Positions 6,264-6,790 of a stretch of DNA of 6,790 bases are shown here, in pieces. Origin of the DNA: JANWHZ01 sp035758575. Its GTDB lineage: Bacteria; Patescibacteriota; Saccharimonadia; Saccharimonadales; UBA4665. Within the stretch, counting starts at the first letter, position 1; every line of letters begins with the position of its first letter. The notes under the pieces were generated by a model, which had not been told where the DNA came from, searched no databases, and saw only the letters and a program-made list of their open reading frames with translations. The position numbers and the translations under genes are program-made. The DNA is taken from positions 1 to 6,790 of the forward strand of contig DASTXH010000042.1 of the NCBI GenBank assembly GCA_035758575.1, in the 5' to 3' direction.

Positions 6264-6760
6264 AGCGTCCAAAACTGTCGGATATACGCAACCTTGTTGG
6301 AAAACGAAACCCAGCCATTGATGAAGTAGTACGCGAGACCACCTCCGGCGGCATCGTCTTTCGGCGCAACGGCCCAGACCGCCAGCTGCAGATCCTGCTG
6401 ATGCAGGACGCCAAGAATCGCTGGACAATTCCCAAGGGTCATGTGGAGCCCAACGAAGATCCGCGCGCCACCGCCGAGCGCGAGATTATCGAAGAGACTG
6501 GCCTGAAGGAGATGAAGGTCTATGATTGGCTGGGCAAGGTAAACTTTCGCTACCGACGCGGCCACACGCTGGTACTGATGACCATGCATATCTATATGGT
6601 GCAAGGTCTGGGCGATACCGATAGTCTCCATCCAGAGGATTGGCTGAATGATATTAAATGGCTGCCCGCCAACGAGGCTATCGAAAAGATTGCTTACGAA
6701 GATATTGGCCGGCTTATACTAATAGGCATGAAGAAGATACGAAATGGAAATTTGTTTTAA
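6260..6760 (+). CDS. Nudix hydrolase (MutT / diadenosine-polyphosphate hydrolase-like)
   Basis: It hydrolyses a nucleoside diphosphate linked to another group; the exact substrate cannot be read from the sequence. The Nudix box is complete: G60, E66, R74, E75, I76, E78, E79, G81, L82 fit GX5EX7REUXEEXGU, with the metal-binding glutamates in REIIEE. The preceding strands (SGGIVFRR, ILLMQDAKNRWTIPKGH) resemble the Ap4A/Ap6A and MutT-like group. Residues 1-25 are an extra basic N-terminus, and the C-terminal helices (EDWLNDIKWLPANEAIEKIAYEDIGRLI) complete the fold. The start is GTG at 6260, overlapping the nusB TGA by four bases (GTGA), with GAAGAAG six bases upstream as a modest Shine-Dalgarno sequence. 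No ATG codon occurs earlier than the Nudix fold. Translational coupling with nusB is likely. Roles in clearing damaged nucleotides or Ap4A are both plausible. Confidence 0.93.
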   Translation: MKRPKLSDIRNLVGKRNPAIDEVVRETTSGGIVFRRNGPDRQLQILLMQDAKNRWTIPKGHVEPNEDPRATAEREIIEETGLKEMKVYDWLGKVNFRYRRGHTLVLMTMHIYMVQGLGDTDSLHPEDWLNDIKWLPANEAIEKIAYEDIGRLILIGMKKIRNGNLF

Positions 6761-6766
6761 ATTAGA

Positions 6767-6790
6767 GTCAGAAGTCACAAATCAGAAATC
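6767..6790 (+). repeat. Two near-identical 10-base units at the window end
   Basis: GTCAGAAGTC (6767-6776) and ATCAGAAATC (6781-6790) differ at two positions and are 14 bases apart. They could be the start of a short tandem repeat that continues beyond the window, or chance in AT-rich intergenic DNA. Two units are too few to decide. Confidence 0.25.

Overview
The window suggests a Patescibacteria/CPR bacterium, most likely Candidatus Saccharibacteria (TM7). This rests on my recognition of protein features, not on a search. The cues are a very short L32 (48 aa) with no zinc-binding cysteines, a LeuRS of the 'FSRQRYWGEPFPI' kind, and a compact L32-NusB-Nudix gene set. All genes are on the + strand and packed tightly, with no gene-free stretch longer than about 170 bases. 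Base composition looks moderate in GC. Stop codons used are TAA, TAG and TGA, so UGA is not reassigned to glycine as in Gracilibacteria or Absconditabacteria.

Layout. 2-1114: alanine racemase, probably cut at its 5' end by the window edge, followed by a strong hairpin plus T-run terminator (1167-1225). 1284-2105: a 273-aa protein I do not recognise. 2197-2222: a TATAAT element and a good Shine-Dalgarno sequence that serve leuS (2232-4805), a full-length leucyl-tRNA synthetase with intact synthetic and editing motifs. 4874-5449: a stand-alone, compact receiver-domain-like protein with an unrecognised 80-residue N-terminal region. 5469-5497: a good sigma70-type promoter driving rpmF (L32), nusB and a Nudix hydrolase. 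The last two overlap by 4 bases and are surely co-transcribed.

How the genes work together. Most of the window is core housekeeping: D-alanine supply for peptidoglycan, Leu-tRNA charging, a large-subunit ribosomal protein, an rRNA transcription antitermination factor, and a nucleotide-cleaning hydrolase. Co-expressing L32 and NusB links ribosome assembly with rRNA synthesis. The two genes of unknown role are the accessory parts: the 273-aa protein behind the alr terminator, and the receiver-like protein with no kinase or output domain nearby. I see no mobile element, CRISPR array, RNA gene or defence system. The points most worth a second look are the receiver-like protein with its shortened second half, the Glu at the carbamyl-lysine position of the racemase, and the zinc-less mini L32.
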